Positions 53,579 to 62,683 of a stretch of 64,000 bases of DNA are shown in pieces; position 1 is the stretch's first letter, and every line of letters begins with the position of its first letter. Below the pieces are notes generated by a model. That model did not search any database and was not told the DNA's origin. It saw nothing but the letters and a program-made list of their open reading frames with translations. The stretch is from assembly GCF_900156735.1 (NCBI RefSeq), contig NZ_FTOL01000001.1, positions 744,001-808,000 on the forward strand, written 5' to 3'. Origin of the DNA: Chryseobacterium ureilyticum. GTDB lineage: Bacteria; Bacteroidota; Bacteroidia; Flavobacteriales; Weeksellaceae. A program made the translations under genes and the position numbers.

Positions 53579-54226
53579 ATGGCTTTCAAAAATATTTTTA
53601 TTACCATACTTACTGTTTTTTCTTTCATCATGTACGGGCAGAAATCTGAATTAAAGCAGAAACAATATATTTTCTTCCTACATAATAAATTCTTGGAAGG
53701 ACATTCGGGGGATGATGCACATCCTAAATATGGTATTGTAGAGTACGAAAAAATGCTTCATGAGTTGAAGGATAGTAGTAATATTGTTCTTTTTGAAAAA
53801 AGGAAACCCAATACTGATCCGGCTGCATATGCTCTAAAAATAAAAAAACAGATTGATCAGCTGATCAAAAAAGGAATTAAAGCTGAAAATATTGCAGTAG
53901 TCGGTACCTCTCAGGGTGGTTATATTGCTCAATATATCTCTTATTATATGAAAAATCCTGAACTGAAATTTGTTTTTATTGGTGCCAGTTTTAAAGATGA
54001 TTCTTTAGAAAAAGATGAAAATTTTAGACTGTATGGAAAGATTCTGTCTATCACAGAAAAATCGGATGATGGACACATCCCTTTATCTCAGGAGCAAAGA
54101 TTCATAAGATCGAATATAAAGAATTTTAAAGAAATAGAGCTTAGTACAGGGTTAAATCATGGCTTTTTATTTAAAGCTCTTGATGCATGGATTATCCCAA
54201 CCAAAGAATGGATTTATGGTAAGTAA
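53579..54226 (+). CDS. Secreted alpha/beta hydrolase-like protein
   Basis: About 215 residues with a signal peptide (AFKNIFITILTVFSFIMYGQ). IFFLHNKFLEGHSGD is the first strand and loop, the nucleophile elbow is AVVGTSQGGYIAQYI (G-T-S-Q-G), and the late His is in LNHGFLFKA. The acidic member is not clear by eye. It could be a small esterase acting outside the cytoplasm; the substrate is unknown. It has its own promoter. Confidence 0.8.
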   Translation: MAFKNIFITILTVFSFIMYGQKSELKQKQYIFFLHNKFLEGHSGDDAHPKYGIVEYEKMLHELKDSSNIVLFEKRKPNTDPAAYALKIKKQIDQLIKKGIKAENIAVVGTSQGGYIAQYISYYMKNPELKFVFIGASFKDDSLEKDENFRLYGKILSITEKSDDGHIPLSQEQRFIRSNIKNFKEIELSTGLNHGFLFKALDAWIIPTKEWIYGK

Positions 54227-54324
54227 CTTTATAGAACCTGACTAATGATTTTTATTATTGGTAGAATTATAGATTTAAGATATGCAAAGAAACAAACTTG
54301 TAGGTAAACACATAAGATAACTGA

Positions 54325-54482
54325 ACCATTTTATTCGTGCATCCGTGGCAATTTTAAAATATATTTTAGCATACTCAATTTTATCGAAGATAAAATCCTT
54401 GTGTCTTAAAGCATAGTACTTATCAATTATTTTGCGTCCCTGCGTTTTCCAACATATTACATATAAGATTGCTTTGCAGGAA
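54325..54482. repeat. Interspersed degenerate repeat, copy 7
   Basis: Contains ATTCGTGCATCCGTGGCAAT, then ATCGAAGATAAAATCCTTGT, TTTTGCGTCCCTGCGTTTTC and CAACATATTA. It is a more diverged relative of copies 1 and 4. It lies between the hydrolase and the J-domain gene. Confidence 0.65.
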
Positions 54483-54551
54483 ATGTCTTTCAAGACCTTT
54501 TCTCAGCTAAACTTTTGTCATAAAGATCAAACACAAAGAAAAATAAATCCT

Positions 54552-54559
54552 TATTTTTG
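54552..54559 (+). promoter_or_regulatory. -7 box TATTTTTG for the J-domain gene
   Basis: A TAnnTTTG match nine bases before the ATG at 54569. A longer start from TTG 54557 would overlap the box. Confidence 0.55.
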
Positions 54560-54568
54560 TATTGTTCA

Positions 54569-55216
54569 ATGAAAGATTACTACTATTTTCTCGGTATATC
54601 ACAGGATGCTTCAGAAGAAGACATCAAAAAAGCTTATCGAAAGTTATCCTTAAAATATCATCCTGATAAAAACGAAAATGACGACTTCTTTGCAGATCGT
54701 TTCCGCGAAATTCAGGAAGCATACGAAACATTGAGTGATTCTGTAAGAAGACGTTCCTACGATCAGAATCTGGAAAATCACCAGAAAAGTTTCCGATATA
54801 ATATTCCACCAGTCATTAAAACATTTACGGCAAATAAAATTCACGCAAAAAAAGGGGAAGAGATTATTGTTAATTGGCAGACAAGTAATGCTGATGTGGT
54901 AAAAGTATTGCCTTTCGGACTAGAAAAGCCTTATGGAGAAAGGATCTTTAAGATCACAGAATTTAAAGATGGAAAATTCCAGATTTTGCTTCATGCAACG
55001 AATTCACTTTTGCACAAAACAGTAGTTCAGGGAATTACCATTACAGAAGTTTTTGAGAATGATTCTGATAAATTCAAAAACTCGGTGGAGGAAATGTTCA
55101 AGCCACAGCCTAAAACTGTAGTTAATAAAAGTGGACAGCCTAAAATTGTTATGCTGTTTTGGGGTGTTATAATCTTGGCAATTGCCTTATACTTCCTAAT
55201 TAAGGAATTTATTTAA
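54569..55216 (+). CDS. Membrane-anchored J-domain protein
   Basis: A 215-residue protein starting [20 protein letters not shown]. The J domain fills about residues 1-70, with the H-P-D motif in [14 protein letters not shown] beta-rich middle ([20 protein letters not shown]) is followed by a C-terminal hydrophobic segment ([20 protein letters not shown]), so the J domain faces the cytosol from a C-terminal anchor. It should stimulate an Hsp70, but there is no zinc-finger region as in DnaJ and no dnaK nearby. Its stop overlaps the stop of a Cys-rich gene on the other strand. Confidence 0.9.
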   Translation: MKDYYYFLGISQDASEEDIKKAYRKLSLKYHPDKNENDDFFADRFREIQEAYETLSDSVRRRSYDQNLENHQKSFRYNIPPVIKTFTANKIHAKKGEEIIVNWQTSNADVVKVLPFGLEKPYGERIFKITEFKDGKFQILLHATNSLLHKTVVQGITITEVFENDSDKFKNSVEEMFKPQPKTVVNKSGQPKIVMLFWGVIILAIALYFLIKEFI

Positions 55217-55365
55217 GCCATTTTCTTTCTTCCGGGACACTTTTTACATCTTTTTCCCTTCTTGAATTTTTTACAACAAGATTTCTTTTCACAGAACATC
55301 TCTTCGTTTTTGAATGAGTATACGGGAGCTAAAGGCGCAACTTTAAATGGGACAATCATATTCAT
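55213..55365 (-). CDS. 50-residue cationic Cys-rich protein
   Basis: Read by eye; ATG at 55363-55365 (minus) to TAA at 55213-55215. It starts [18 protein letters not shown] and then has [20 protein letters not shown] with CPGRKKMA: five cysteines among Lys and Arg. No signal. A perfect -7 box lies four bases before the ATG. The C-C-KK-x-KKGKRCK-x-C pattern could bind metal or nucleic acid. It overlaps the J-domain gene's end by four bases. Not recognised. Confidence 0.65.
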   Translation of the reverse strand: MNMIVPFKVAPLAPVYSFKNEEMFCEKKSCCKKFKKGKRCKKCPGRKKMA

Positions 55366-55369
55366 GTTG

Positions 55370-55377
55370 CAAATATA
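55370..55377 (-). promoter_or_regulatory. -7 box TATATTTG before the Cys-rich gene (leaderless type)
   Basis: On the minus strand TATATTTG matches TAnnTTTG and ends four bases before the ATG, the same layout as pcm and the AraC gene at 30691. Confidence 0.55.
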
Positions 55378-55741
55378 TTAATTTAGAATAAATATAATTA
55401 ATAAAATTTCATAAAATTCTTAAAACCTGATGTATAGAAGTATTAAAAGGTTTTTTGGCTACAATTTATCTCTGATTTTCATCATTATATAAGATGTATT
55501 TATTACGAAAATGCTGGGTTAGTTTTTATTTTTCGCTTCAAAATGATAATTGGTTTTAGAATTTTTCCGATCAAATATTTCACTATTTTATTATCAATAC
55601 ATTGATGATATTGTTGAATAATATTTATAAAATCAATGTAATTGCTGTTTAAAGTAAATTAAACCTTATTTAATGACTATCAAAAAGGAAGTTATTTAAA
55701 ACAACTGGACGACTTAGTGAATTATCAATCATTTTATACTC
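55378..55741. other. AT-rich intergenic stretch, no gene seen
   Basis: About 360 bases upstream of gcvP without a plausible frame. Nothing stands out apart from the promoter listed next. Confidence 0.4.
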
Positions 55742-55772
55742 TTGTACAATCGTGTAAAAAATTGTAATTTTA
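55742..55772 (+). promoter_or_regulatory. gcvP: Possible gcvP promoter TTG-N20-TAATTTTA
   Basis: TTG at 55742-55744 and TAATTTTA at 55765-55772, 20 bases apart; the last base of the -7 box is A instead of G. The ATG is at 55808. Confidence 0.45.
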
Positions 55773-55807
55773 CCCATCTTTTTACAAACAAAATCTAATA
55801 AATAAAA

Positions 55808-58666
55808 ATGAATACAGAACAGTTTGTGAGCCGTCACATTTCTCTTAATGAAGCCGATAAACAGGCGATGTTGGAAAAACTTGGCGTTTCTAGTATTGAA
55901 GAGTTAATTTCTCAGACCATTCCTTCTTCCATCCGTTTAGAAAAAGATCTTGAGATCTCAGAACCACTTTCGGAGTACGAAATGTTGAACCACTCAAAAG
56001 AATTGGCATCAAAAAACACTGATTATACAAGTTATATCGGTTTCGGATACCACAATACACTTTTACCATCAGCAATTCAAAGGAATATCTTTGAAAATCC
56101 AAGCTGGTATACTGCGTATACGCCGTATCAGGCTGAAATTGCACAGGGAAGATTGGAAGCTCTTCTTAATTTCCAGACTGTTGTATGTGACCTTACTGGT
56201 TTTGGTCTTGCAAATGCCTCACTATTAGATGAGTCTACTGCTGCAGCTGAAGCAATGCATATGTTCTTCAACAACAGAACTAAAGATCAGAAAAAAGGAG
56301 AAGCTAATAAATTCTTTATCTCAGATCTTGTATTGCCTCAAACGATCTCTGTATTGAAAACTAAGGCAGAAGGGTTAGGAATTGAAGTAGTGGTTGGTGA
56401 TCACAAAACTCACGCATTTGATGCATCTTATTACGGTGTTTTATTACAATATCCAGGTAAAAACGGTATCGTTCTGGATTATACAGAAAACATTGTTGAA
56501 TACAAAAAATTAGATCTTCAGGTAGCAGTTGCTTGTGATCCGATGGCATTGGTGAAATTAAAATCACCTGCTGAAATGGGTGCTGACTGTGCAGTAGGAA
56601 CTTCACAGAGATTCGGTATTCCATTAGGTTACGGAGGTCCTCACGCGGCATTCTTTGCTTGTAGAGAAGAATATAAAAGAGATATTCCTGGAAGAATCAT
56701 TGGTGTTTCTCAGGATATGTACGGAAAACGTGCGCTAAGAATGGCACTACAGACAAGAGAGCAACACATTAAGAGAGAGAAGGCAACTTCTAACATCTGT
56801 ACTGCTCAGGTTCTTTTAGCTGTAATGGCTGGTATGTATGCAGTTTATCATGGTCCAAAAGGATTAAATTATATCGCTGACCAAATTCACTTTAAAGCAA
56901 ACGCTTTAAAAGGAGGTCTTAAAGCTTTAGGATATCAAGTAGTAGAAGAGCCTATTTTCGATACTGTGAAAATCACAATGGCTGAAGATGAGAAAGCAAG
57001 ATTGGTAAGATTGATGCTGGACCACAGACTTAACCTTAATTATTTCACAGAAGGTGTTGTAAGTATTGCTATCAACGAAAGTACTACATTAGAAAAATTA
57101 AACTATCTGATGGCTTCTTTCGCTCAGTTTAAAGACAAGCAGACTTTCAAGCTTGAAATCAAAGAAGGATACAGCATTCCGGAAGAAAACCTTAGAAAGG
57201 ATGAAATTCTTACAGAAGAAGTATTCAACAAATATCACACTGAAACAGAATTGATGCGTTACATCAAGCGTCTTGAGAGAAAAGACTTGTCATTGACTCA
57301 TTCAATGATTTCTTTAGGATCTTGTACAATGAAACTGAACGCAGCTACTGAAATGTTGCCACTTTCATGGGCAGATTGGGGAAGTGTTCACCCATTCGTA
57401 CCGGTAGACCAGGCAGGAGGATATCAACAAATGATTGCAGAGCTTGAAAAAGACCTTGCAACAATCACAGGTTTTGCAGGAACTTCTTTACAGCCAAACT
57501 CTGGAGCTCAGGGAGAATATGCAGGATTAATGGTAATCAGAGAATACCACATCTCAAGAGGTGATCACCACAGAAATGTAGTATTGATCCCTCAGTCTGC
57601 ACACGGAACAAACCCAGCTTCTGCAGCAATGGCAGGAATGAAGATCGTTGTTGTTAAAAACCTTGAAAACGGAGAAATCGACTTCGAAGATCTTAAAGCT
57701 AAAACAGAACAGCATTCAGCGAATTTATCAGCTGTAATGATTACATATCCGTCTACTTACGGATTCTTTGATGCCAACATTAAAGAAATTACAAACTTAA
57801 TCCATGAACATGGAGGACAGGTGTATATGGATGGTGCCAACATGAACGCTCAGGTCGGATTCACAAGTCCAGGAAACATTGGAGCAGACGTTTGCCACTT
57901 AAACCTTCACAAAACTTTTGCAATTCCTCACGGAGGTGGAGGTCCTGGAGTAGGTCCTATCTGTGTGGCTAAGCACTTAGTACCATTCCTTCCTTCTAAT
58001 GCAAATATCAGAATCGGAGCTAAAGAAGCTATCGATGGTATTTCTGCTGCACCTTACGGTTCTGGATTGATTCTTAATATTTCTTATGCTTACATCAAAA
58101 TGTTAGGAACAGATGGTCTTAAAAAGGCTACAGGACATGCGATCATGAATGCTAACTATCTTAAAGAAATTCTAGCTCAGCACTTCCCAATCTTATATTC
58201 AAACGAAAACGGAAGAGTAGCTCACGAATGTATCGTAGATTTCCGTCAGTTCAAATCTTTAGGAATTGAAGTAGCTGATGTGGCGAAGAGATTAATGGAT
58301 TATGGTTTCCATGCTCCTACAGTTTCTTTCCCAGTTGCAGGAACATTAATGATTGAGCCTACAGAATCTGAAAGCAAATCAGAAATTGATCGTTTTGCAG
58401 AAGCTTTAATCTCCATTAAACATGAAATTGATGAGATTGCAAACGGACAGGCTGATCAGGCAAATAACGTATTGAAAAACGCTCCTCACACAGAGCAATT
58501 GGTAATCTCTGATTCTTGGGATAAACCATACAGCAGAGAAAAAGCTGCTTATCCGCTGGAGTGGGTAAGAGATCACAAATTCTTTGCTTCTGTATCAAGA
58601 GTAGACGAAGCTTACGGAGACAGAAACTTAGTATGTACTTGTGAGCCAATCGAAGCTTATATGTAA
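55808..58666 (+). CDS. gcvP: Glycine dehydrogenase (decarboxylating), P protein
   Basis: A 952-residue full-length PLP enzyme of the glycine cleavage system, with the two fused halves of the homodimeric type. The first half has SYIGFGYHNTLLPSAIQRNI and YTPYQAEIAQGRLEALLNFQ. The second has the PLP-binding Lys702 in LNLHKTFAIPHGGGGPG and EPIEAYM at the end. It decarboxylates glycine and transfers the aminomethyl group to the H protein. gcvH and gcvT are not adjacent. A terminator follows. Confidence 0.98.
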   Translation: MNTEQFVSRHISLNEADKQAMLEKLGVSSIEELISQTIPSSIRLEKDLEISEPLSEYEMLNHSKELASKNTDYTSYIGFGYHNTLLPSAIQRNIFENPSWYTAYTPYQAEIAQGRLEALLNFQTVVCDLTGFGLANASLLDESTAAAEAMHMFFNNRTKDQKKGEANKFFISDLVLPQTISVLKTKAEGLGIEVVVGDHKTHAFDASYYGVLLQYPGKNGIVLDYTENIVEYKKLDLQVAVACDPMALVKLKSPAEMGADCAVGTSQRFGIPLGYGGPHAAFFACREEYKRDIPGRIIGVSQDMYGKRALRMALQTREQHIKREKATSNICTAQVLLAVMAGMYAVYHGPKGLNYIADQIHFKANALKGGLKALGYQVVEEPIFDTVKITMAEDEKARLVRLMLDHRLNLNYFTEGVVSIAINESTTLEKLNYLMASFAQFKDKQTFKLEIKEGYSIPEENLRKDEILTEEVFNKYHTETELMRYIKRLERKDLSLTHSMISLGSCTMKLNAATEMLPLSWADWGSVHPFVPVDQAGGYQQMIAELEKDLATITGFAGTSLQPNSGAQGEYAGLMVIREYHISRGDHHRNVVLIPQSAHGTNPASAAMAGMKIVVVKNLENGEIDFEDLKAKTEQHSANLSAVMITYPSTYGFFDANIKEITNLIHEHGGQVYMDGANMNAQVGFTSPGNIGADVCHLNLHKTFAIPHGGGGPGVGPICVAKHLVPFLPSNANIRIGAKEAIDGISAAPYGSGLILNISYAYIKMLGTDGLKKATGHAIMNANYLKEILAQHFPILYSNENGRVAHECIVDFRQFKSLGIEVADVAKRLMDYGFHAPTVSFPVAGTLMIEPTESESKSEIDRFAEALISIKHEIDEIANGQADQANNVLKNAPHTEQLVISDSWDKPYSREKAAYPLEWVRDHKFFASVSRVDEAYGDRNLVCTCEPIEAYM

Positions 58667-58691
58667 TTAGAAACATTTCTAAATATATAAT

Positions 58692-58720
58692 CCCTCTCAG
58701 TGTTGAGAGGGGTTTTTTTT
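58692..58720 (+). terminator. Terminator of gcvP
   Basis: An 8-bp stem CCCTCTCA / TGAGAGGG with a four-base loop and eight T. Confidence 0.9.
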
Positions 58721-58781
58721 GTTTTAAAACTTATAAAATTAAGTAGTTTTTTAGATGTTTTTATATCTATTCTTCGAAATA

Positions 58782-60245
58782 TTACTTGCCGTTCAATACA
58801 TTGCTTACATATTCTGTCCATTCATATACAGGAATACTTCTGTCTAAATAATAATCAGGTTGTAAACCTTTGCTGTCAATTGTAAAGTCAGGAATACGCA
58901 TGCTTCTTGATAGTGAATATCCCAATTGGAATTCATTGCATGGTGAAGGAACGTAATACATATTGGAAACGTCCAGTACTCCAAAAGTAGTTGTCCCAAA
59001 TAGCTTTACTTTTCTGCTTTGTTTAGCAGCCAGTAAAAACTGTTCATCAGTACTTCCATTGCCTTGATTAATGATAATTCCTACATTTTTTGGATAAGGA
59101 TGAATAGTGTCATATTTTGTAGTGCTGACAACATTTTCATTCAGGTTTACAAATTTACCATGTTCCTTTTCCAATTTGTCGAACGAAGTTTTTGCCCACT
59201 TTTTACTTTCCTCATTAAATCCGTATTCAGGTTTATTGATGAAATCCAGCATTCTTTGATTGTTCAGCTTGGTAGACAAATATTCTACACCTACCGTTCT
59301 GATAGGGTTGGTATAAATCAATGGAAGGAGTTGATCATAGCTTGCATCACTTCCGCCAGTTCCATTTCTGATGTCAATAATGAGGTTTTCAGTAGAAAGA
59401 ATTTTCTCCTTATTCGCCGTAATGACACTGTCTATTTTTTGTTTCTCAGAAGCGCGAAAAGATGGAATCCTGAAATAGAGTGTGGTTTCATTAAGTTTTT
59501 CAATATACGGTTTATTAACAGTCAAAGATTGAAAGTATTGTGTATATTTAGGTTCATCTTGCAATTTTGGATAAACCCTTGAAAGCGTAAAATCACCAAT
59601 CTGTAAATGGTTTTTTCCGATGAATTTTATGTCTGTAGATTCGTCTGCAGAATGATCTCTCTTGTAGAAGATAGAATTGATTTTATTGCCGGAAGCGTCT
59701 ATTTTAAGTTTTACTTGCCCTTTTGTCCAGGTTTCTGCACCTGACTCTATAATAAAACCAATATATTGATTCCCTTTTTTCTTGATCCCAATTTTATAAG
59801 GCTCCGTTTCCCAGATTCCTTCATAGTCAGAGATTTTACCCTTTTCCAGATAGTTTTTGAAATCTTTGTCATTGATAGGAAATGTTTCCCAGTTGGAATA
59901 TTTATTTTCAGACTTTTGATTAGAAGAAGCTTGTTGAGTTTCCTGTTTGTTGATTGGTCTTATTGAGATGTGCCCCGAACGGAAAAAAGTAAGCCAGTCA
60001 TATAAAAGTGGACCACATTCAGAAAATGTTTTTGCCGTTTTTACCTTTTCTGCTGTTCTTTTGTTATGATCTTCGTACGCCTGGTTTCCCTTTTGTTTTA
60101 ACGCGTATTCAAAGCCGGCGTCATTTACTTCAAACGTTTTTTTAACCCATTCGAAATTTTTAGAGCAATCACATGACTGAGCGTATAAAGAAGTTGTTGT
60201 TAATGTAAATAAAGATGAAAGTAGTACAGCTTTTAAATTCTTCAT
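58782..60245 (-). CDS. S41-like peptidase, secreted
   Basis: A 487-residue protein with a signal peptide (MKNLKAVLLSSLFTLTTTSL, then YAQS). The C-terminal domain (about 255-487) has the S41 arrangement: TLYFRIPSFRASEKQ, NLIIDIRNGTGGSDASYDQL, GIIINQGNGSTDEQFLLAAK with the candidate nucleophile Ser, VKLFGTTTFGVLDVS and a late SKGLQPDYYLD. A clear PDZ is not visible. It acts outside the cytoplasm; substrate unknown. The sequence is only distantly like the S41 protein at 26494. Confidence 0.85.
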   Translation of the reverse strand: MKNLKAVLLSSLFTLTTTSLYAQSCDCSKNFEWVKKTFEVNDAGFEYALKQKGNQAYEDHNKRTAEKVKTAKTFSECGPLLYDWLTFFRSGHISIRPINKQETQQASSNQKSENKYSNWETFPINDKDFKNYLEKGKISDYEGIWETEPYKIGIKKKGNQYIGFIIESGAETWTKGQVKLKIDASGNKINSIFYKRDHSADESTDIKFIGKNHLQIGDFTLSRVYPKLQDEPKYTQYFQSLTVNKPYIEKLNETTLYFRIPSFRASEKQKIDSVITANKEKILSTENLIIDIRNGTGGSDASYDQLLPLIYTNPIRTVGVEYLSTKLNNQRMLDFINKPEYGFNEESKKWAKTSFDKLEKEHGKFVNLNENVVSTTKYDTIHPYPKNVGIIINQGNGSTDEQFLLAAKQSRKVKLFGTTTFGVLDVSNMYYVPSPCNEFQLGYSLSRSMRIPDFTIDSKGLQPDYYLDRSIPVYEWTEYVSNVLNGK

Positions 60246-60433
60246 GGAGTTAATTTATAATAGAACATCTGATATCCCTTAAATATTACATTTTGAAAAG
60301 TTTTTTTACTCTTTCATTCTATTTTTATGTAATAAATCAAGTGGGAATTAATGTTAGCTAAAAATAAACAAATTATATTAGAAATAATTGCTACAATATG
60401 CTTTTGGTTAGATATATTCTCCTTGTGATCTAA

Positions 60434-60472
60434 ATATAAAGAGTCTCCCAAATGTTGAGAGACTCTTTATAT
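60434..60472. terminator. Palindromic terminator downstream of the small lipoprotein
   Basis: A 14-bp stem ATATAAAGAGTCTC / GAGACTCTTTATAT. It lies just after the 57-residue lipoprotein's stop codon (minus strand). Confidence 0.75.
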
Positions 60473-60487
60473 GTTATATTTATTTTG

Positions 60488-60661
60488 TTATCTTCTCTTG
60501 TAGCTGTAAGCAACTAAAATTGCTACGCCCATAGTAAGCACGGTTATCATTGAAATCGTTTCAATTGAGATTCCACTTTTCATCTGTGTGTTTTCTTTTT
60601 CACATGAAAAAAAGAATAATACTGTCATTAATAAACAGCCCGATAGTAATTTTTTAATCAT
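60488..60661 (-). CDS. 57-residue lipoprotein with membrane helix
   Basis: Read by eye; ATG 60659-60661 (minus) to TAA 60488-60490. It begins MIKKLLSGCLLMTVLFFFSC, a signal ending in a lipobox-like F-F-S-C, then EKENTQMKSG, and a second hydrophobic segment, ISMITVLTMGVAILVAYSY, before KRR. A terminator lies 16 bases past the stop. Either a lipoprotein or a two-helix membrane peptide. No recognised family. Confidence 0.6.
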   Translation of the reverse strand: MIKKLLSGCLLMTVLFFFSCEKENTQMKSGISIETISMITVLTMGVAILVAYSYKRR

Positions 60662-60823
60662 AAATGTATTTGTTTGGTTCTTAATTTTTTATGATCAAAA
60701 AGTATACCGAATTTGTAGACTAAAAAAGTGCTGTTTTAAGCCATTTTTAACATGTTTACTGAAATTGATTTAGTATTATTTTATATGTTTTTAACCAGAT
60801 AAGAGTGTTTTTATCTTTTTCTT

Positions 60824-61555
60824 TTAATTTTTTTCATTCCAATAATAGCTGTCCGGATATATTCTGGTTCCAAAAACGGCTGTTCCCACCCTTACAATCG
60901 TTGAACCTTCTTCAATGGCTGTTTCCAGATCACCACTCATTCCCATGGAAAGTTCTTTCATTTCTATATTAGGAATATTTTCGAGAATGATTTCCTGCTG
61001 AATATTTTTAAGGATTTTAAAACACTTTCTTACCTTTTCTGTTTCTGCACTGAATAATCCGATGGTCATCAGACCTTTAATATTTAATGTAGAGAATTCA
61101 GCAACTTTTTTGGTCAGTTCAATAGCATTTTTCGGATCTACACCAAATTTACTTTCTTCATTGGAAGTATTCACCTGGATTAATACTTCGATGGTTTTGT
61201 TTTCAGCTAAAAGCCTTTGATGAAGTTTCTCAGCCAAATCCAGGCGGTCAAGAGACTGAACACACATTACTTCATATTTCAGAATATCTTTGATCTTATT
61301 GGTCTGGAGGTGTCCTATAAAATGATTGATATGTGGAATATCTTTTAATTCTTCATACTTCTCCTTCAGTTCCTGTACTTTGTTTTCTGCAATTAAAACC
61401 TGTCCGTTTTCAATAGCCACTTTAATACGTTCAGCAGAAACCGTTTTAGTTGCCAGTAAAAGTTTTACTTCATCTGGTTTTCTACCAGCTTTTTTACAGG
61501 CGTTTTTGATCCGGTTATTGATGATTTCAAGATTGTGAAGGATATCTTCTTTCAT
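60824..61555 (-). CDS. YggS/PLPBP-family pyridoxal-phosphate-binding protein
   Basis: A 243-residue single-domain TIM-barrel protein. The PLP Lys is in EVKLLLATKTVS, the mid-region has HFIGHLQTNKIK and VLIQVNTSNEESKFG, and the C terminus has LSMGMSGDLETAIEEGSTIV and RVGTAVFGTRIY. The family keeps vitamin B6 homeostasis and has no known catalytic activity. Its ATG overlaps the stop of the AAA ATPase gene by four bases (61552-61555), so the two are translationally coupled. Confidence 0.96.
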   Translation of the reverse strand: MKEDILHNLEIINNRIKNACKKAGRKPDEVKLLLATKTVSAERIKVAIENGQVLIAENKVQELKEKYEELKDIPHINHFIGHLQTNKIKDILKYEVMCVQSLDRLDLAEKLHQRLLAENKTIEVLIQVNTSNEESKFGVDPKNAIELTKKVAEFSTLNIKGLMTIGLFSAETEKVRKCFKILKNIQQEIILENIPNIEMKELSMGMSGDLETAIEEGSTIVRVGTAVFGTRIYPDSYYWNEKN

Positions 61556-62271
61556 GATCGGGAGGTTTCTTTGGCTTCCAGTTTTTGTATTAAAGCAGCT
61601 TTTACAGATGTTAAAGCATGATCTTTGGCTTCGGCAAAAGAAATAGAATATTTCCTTTCAATGATTCTCATGTCTTCAGGGAACTGAGCCAATAATGTAT
61701 CGTAGAATGAATCCAGAAATTCCACAGAAGGCATTTCATAATTGATTTTAAGCTGGAAACGTCTAAGTATCGCTGTGTCAATAATTTCGGCATGATTCGT
61801 TGCGCAGATAAGAAGAGCATTCTCAGGATAGTAATCAATAAGCTGGATTAAAGTATTTACCAGTCGTCTCATTTCTCCTACATCCTTATCATCACTGCCT
61901 CTTGCTTTCCCGATCTGGTCCAGTTCATCAAGAAAAAGTACACATCTTTCCCTTCCTGCTTTATCAAATATCATTTTTATATTCTGAGAAGTTTCGCCAA
62001 TTCGCGATGAGACGATATTGCTTAAATTCAAAATGATAATATTCTTCCCAAGAGCCGTAGCAATGGCTTTAGCGGTCATTGTCTTACCACAGCCTGAACT
62101 TCCCTCAAGGAGAATCTTATTGTTTACAGGAAGACCATATTCCAGAAGTTCTTTGCTGTAAGTGTTTTCTTTGATAAGTTGAATAAGGGAATCCTTGTTA
62201 CTTTTGCTGAGAAATACATCGTTTAGGTTTACCTGTTCTTTATCTTGAATAATGAGATTGTAAAGATTCAT
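61552..62271 (-). CDS. AAA-family ATPase
   Basis: A 239-residue cytosolic AAA+ protein. Walker A is in LLEGSSGCGKTMTAKAIATA, Walker B in CVLFLDELDQIGKA, the sensor-1 Asn in LLICATNHAEIID and an arginine finger candidate in ILRRFQLKINYE. The N-terminal 45 residues are short for a substrate domain. It is coupled to the PLP-binding protein by a four-base overlap. Its role is unknown; ATP-driven remodelling of a partner is inferred. Confidence 0.9.
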   Translation of the reverse strand: MNLYNLIIQDKEQVNLNDVFLSKSNKDSLIQLIKENTYSKELLEYGLPVNNKILLEGSSGCGKTMTAKAIATALGKNIIILNLSNIVSSRIGETSQNIKMIFDKAGRERCVLFLDELDQIGKARGSDDKDVGEMRRLVNTLIQLIDYYPENALLICATNHAEIIDTAILRRFQLKINYEMPSVEFLDSFYDTLLAQFPEDMRIIERKYSISFAEAKDHALTSVKAALIQKLEAKETSRS

Positions 62272-62288
62272 GATGATAATTAAATAAA

Positions 62289-62296
62289 CAAAGATA
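62289..62296 (-). promoter_or_regulatory. -7 box TATCTTTG for the AAA/PLPBP operon
   Basis: A TAnnTTTG match on the minus strand 17 bases before the ATG at 62271. Confidence 0.55.
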
Positions 62297-62410
62297 AAGT
62301 TTTATTGAATGTAATATAGATCCTGAATCGGAATAAATAAGTGGTCCAGAGAGTAGGGGGTTATCCAGTCTTGTAATAAGAAAGAAAATAACTTTTGCAG
62401 TAAGCATAAA

Positions 62411-62446
62411 AAAAGAGAAGCTGAACGTAAGTTCGGCTTCTCTCTT
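62411..62446 (-). terminator. Strong hairpin with T run on the minus strand
   Basis: A 13-bp stem AGAGAAGCTGAAC / GTTCGGCTTCTCT closed by GTAA; reading minus, it is followed by seven T. It ends a transcript coming from the small membrane protein gene at 62603-62683. Two further small hairpins lie between (62499-62519 and 62525-62538). Confidence 0.75.
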
Positions 62447-62602
62447 GGATATTAAAATTTGTTATGAAACTAAGATCTTTTTGCTATGTTTTTGGGCCCT
62501 TTTACCCCATTGGTAAAAGAGCGATCTGATTTCTCAGAGTAAAAACATAAAACAATATAATTAGTATAGTTTTGCTATAGGCTTTTATTATTTATTTAAT
62601 GA

Positions 62603-62683
62603 TTAGTTTCTTTCTCTTATTACTGTCATGAAATATGATGAGAATACTACTAAACATGTTGCGATACCGATATAAGTTACCAT
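62603..62683 (-). CDS. 26-residue single-helix membrane protein (candidate)
   Basis: Read by eye; ATG at 62681-62683 (minus) to TAA 62603-62605. The product is a short hydrophobic peptide starting MVTYIGIATCLVVFSSYF, then M-T-V-I-R-E-R-N, one helix with a charged end, like small subunits of membrane complexes. No -7 box was found, but the transcript would end at the strong minus-strand terminator 155 bases downstream. Only a search for homologues would settle it. Confidence 0.42.
   Translation of the reverse strand: MVTYIGIATCLVVFSSYFMTVIRERN

Noticed and set aside
59064..59582. 172-residue open frame antisense to the S41 gene
   Set aside because: Lies wholly inside a convincing S41 coding sequence on the other strand; no independent motif.
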